Shown: positions 61,201-64,000 of the stretch, piece by piece
Layout of the letters: every line of letters begins with the position of its first letter
How positions within the stretch are numbered: the first letter of the stretch is position 1
Origin: Phoronis australis
Lineage: Eukaryota > Phoronida > Phoronidae
Direction of reading: 5' to 3'
DNA length: 64,000 nt
Assembly: GCA_002633005.1 (NCBI GenBank)
Contig: NMRA01000052.1
Coordinates: 610,722-674,721, forward strand
Notes under the pieces: generated by a model
What the model was told of the DNA's origin: nothing
Databases searched by the model: none
Seen by the model: only the letters and a program-made list of their open reading frames with translations
Translations under genes and position numbers: made by a program

Positions 61201-64000
61201 TTTCCTGTGTGCAAAGCTTTGATGAAGACTGTCAGCGTTAGGTAATGTCTTGTAATAGAGGAAACTGAGCAGATGAGTTACCATATTCATGGAGACTAAC
61301 AGTTATGAGAATTTTCGTCCTTGAGATGTAAAAAATTTCATTTTTTTTCGTAGTCCCGTGTTCAGTGATACTTAACACAACTGTCAGTGGTCGACTTTTG
61401 AGTGTTCTCAATTGAAACTCCTTGGGTGTTATTCCAAATAGAGCAAAATCTGTATTGCCCTGTCAAATTTCTGATATTTGTTTCTCACAAAATCATGCAG
61501 CTATCTTAATTTTAATAAATGATCGTTGCAATTCTATGTTCTAGATCATTAACATTGATCCCATTCCTTGTTTTTATAACTTTGTGAAACATAACCTTAC
61601 CCTGCGCTTAAGGAGGCTGTTGGAATGAGTGCTGTCATTTTATTAAAATTCACAAAACAGTTATATTGTGTTCCTCTGTATATAACCACAGATGTTTACA
61701 AGTGACAGTTTTTACCCCCTTCAGTTAGTTCCGCTCTGGTGAAAATACAGTGATAAATGAACTCGCGCACCTGGGCGTTCAGGTGCAAATTTTGCCTGTT
61801 GGGAATACAAATGTTACTAAAAATGCAGCTGGCTGCATCACGCTTTTCACCAAATTTCTAGTCCTTTAGGTCAGGAAATGATCTTGGCGATGAATTACAT
61901 TCTGAAGGATTATTATTAGACATAGATGGTGACAATGTATTGAACATGCCCTGTCTGGTTGAGTATTTTATTGATTGATAGAACAACAAGACAAAATAAC
62001 CTTCCGGTAGGCATTGTTTGAAAAGGTTAGGGGGGTTTATTAAGGAAATGGAAATGGAGATGTTTGAATTATTGTCCATTAGAATGAATTAGTTGTATTG
62101 TTTTATAGATACTTCTATGTTTGTTGATAAAGAAACCAAAAGAAATTTAATTATTTCACTGCTTTTTATAGCAAATCGAGTCTTTTTTAATTTGTGCTTT
62201 TTATGGTTACCTTGTAAATTATGTTATAAGTTTCTCATGAGTGTTGTCTATTCGCATAATCCTAAACATTTAATTTTTTTGAAACAATACTTATTTTGAG
62301 GCTGTTTGCTTTTAGTGTTTTTTTGAAAGTATTATGACATTTTTTTCAACTGTTAATGTCACACTTTTCATCATGACGTAAGTTTGAATTTTCTGTTTCT
62401 TCCCCGCTGGAAATTATTTTCTGACTCTTATTTTTAAGAGCTGACACCACATTCCAAGCCCTAATTATTGAACAGGTAATAACTTACCTGGTGACCGTCG
62501 ATCTAGAGTAAAATCCCAACCAAGTTAAGTGTCAGCTGCCTGCGCTTGCAAAAACACATCCTTCCTGCTGGACTAGTTTGAAGATGTAAAAATCTGGCTC
62601 ATTGCCCCCAATAATATTTATCATTGCAATAGACTCTGCAGCATTTTCTTCATTGGTGGACCAGTCCACTTTTCCAACTGTGGGGGTTACCGTTAATCCC
62701 CAGTGCAAACTATCTCATTAGCTTGGCCCTGTGCTAATCCCGATGATCTGTTTGTGGTTGTTGGTTAAGACCCTTGAGTTGAACCTGTGGGGTTTCATTC
62801 TTGTTCAGCTAAAAATTTATCCTGGCAATGTTTGTGTTTGTTGTTGTTGTTGCAAGCAGTTTGTCTTTCTTGGGGAGCCACTGGCTTCTTCTATATTCCC
62901 TGCCTAATGGGGCCTGACACTGCAATGTATTTATATCTGCTAACTGTCAAAACTGTAATCAGATTTGTTCTAACTCCTCAGAAATAGCTCACTATGACTC
63001 AGAAACCCTCAAACTGGTGTCTTAGTTTTATTTTTGCTTTATCATTGTTGTAACTTATTAATAAACGAAATATACAATTCAAAGTATTTTTCTACTGTTA
63101 TGCCTAAAGATTTTATTAATTATTTTGGAATTATCAATCAATCAACTTGAATTCTGTAATATAGGCCATAGGTTCCCGTACGAAAATATTTTAAAATACT
63201 TAGGTGTAGATGGGATCATATTTGTTCACAATGTTTCAAATCAGACGTGGACTTCTGCGCACAGACTGCTATATGTGAATTCATGATCATATCGACATGA
63301 GACCATGTAAAAGTATTAAGTGCAGAATTCTTAGGCTGTGTTTCAGCCAGAGTTCAGCCAGTTTTGGTTGAGGAAATCATGTGCCTGAGGTCCACAACAA
63401 CTTGCAAATACGCGATCCTGGTTAGTAAAATTAGGGAAAAAATCATGGAAGGAGCGTTTATAGTTTTGTGATCTGATCCTGATGGAATGTTTTCAGGAAT
63501 ATGCAAGTAGTTCAGCCAAGACTTAGAACCATTCATTCCTCTGTCAAAATGATACTGAATCCTGAAACAGAAAAATTGTGTTGACCATCCATGAGGAGGT
63601 GTGTCATGCTTACCTTTGATTGCTGAATCCTGCGTAGTATTCTTATTGTGAAGACTGATGTCAGACCAAGATCTAGTCCCGTGTATAGCCATATATTAGT
63701 GTGTCCACACTCCACCAATTATTCATTGTAAATAGTAATTTCCGTGGGCAGCCAAGTTACTGTGGACGCGTGTTAGTCAGAGGCCTCTGTACAAAACCAC
63801 CGACCCCCTACGCTGTAGCTTGCACCCTTGTGGGAAAGTTACAAACAAAACATACCCTTTTATTCCTGTTGTTTATCCTTCTCGTACATTGTTACTGTTG
63901 CCGGTAATAAAAGCAGCTCCCTTTAAATGACAGGTTTACTTGTCATTGTTGGGAAGTTGCTGCCTCAGTTATCGCAATATTTACTTTCCCTCAAATTCAA

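Larger units (their letters stand above)
37360..64000. other. 26.6-kb stretch with no recognisable gene
   Basis: I looked for frames bounded by good splice sites and for recognisable protein motifs on both strands and found none. Frames longer than 60 codons here are isolated and of AT-driven composition. Named repeats are listed separately. A G-rich run lies at about 39456-39464. The stretch could be intergenic, an intron of a gene whose exons lie to the right, or hold exons too short or diverged to see by eye. Confidence 0.5.

Noticed and set aside
1-64000. tRNA or rRNA genes, CRISPR-like arrays, bacterial operons
   Set aside because: No B-box-like GGTTCGA context with a cloverleaf, no rRNA motifs, and no repeat-spacer array; the gene structure is eukaryotic throughout.

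Overview
The window is eukaryotic nuclear DNA from an invertebrate animal. It is AT-rich, its genes are split by GT-AG introns of hundreds to thousands of bases, and it carries many short non-autonomous repeats. Four protein-coding genes can be supported. A gustatory-receptor-like gene beside cyclin B3 and RagA suggests a non-chordate metazoan, perhaps a lophotrochozoan or an ambulacrarian. The species cannot be fixed from the sequence.

Layout. Positions 1-860 (+) hold the last two coding exons of a RagA-type GTPase (RRAGA), with a poly(A) signal at 975. After about 4 kb of intergenic DNA, cyclin B3 lies convergently on the minus strand (5026-12029, nine coding exons, plus a possible extra upstream exon at 12620-12667). 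One cyclin exon carries an extra base that breaks the frame. From 12.7 to 18.0 kb there is no gene, only a foldback element copy and a 39-bp minisatellite. From 18040 to about 31.6 kb (+) lies a multi-exon gene for a multipass membrane protein. Sequons between its first two membrane segments imply a cytoplasmic N-terminus, and I read it as a gustatory-receptor-like (GRL) protein. Its last splice junction is unresolved. On the minus strand, 34379-36313 is an uninterrupted coding region for a single-pass leucine-rich-repeat receptor with a PDZ-ligand C-terminus and a TATA box upstream. At 36749-37353 two 302-bp near-identical blocks flank a single N, which marks an assembly join. From 37.4 kb to the end I find no convincing coding exon, only dispersed repeats and unassigned sequence.

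The genes do not form a pathway: RagA acts in TORC1 nutrient sensing at the lysosome, cyclin B3 in mitosis and meiosis, and the other two are cell-surface proteins. The most unusual content is the gustatory-receptor-like gene with a duplicated splice acceptor, the frameshifted cyclin B3 exon, the minisatellite with a 117-bp higher-order period, and at least six small repeat families recognisable from within this one window.
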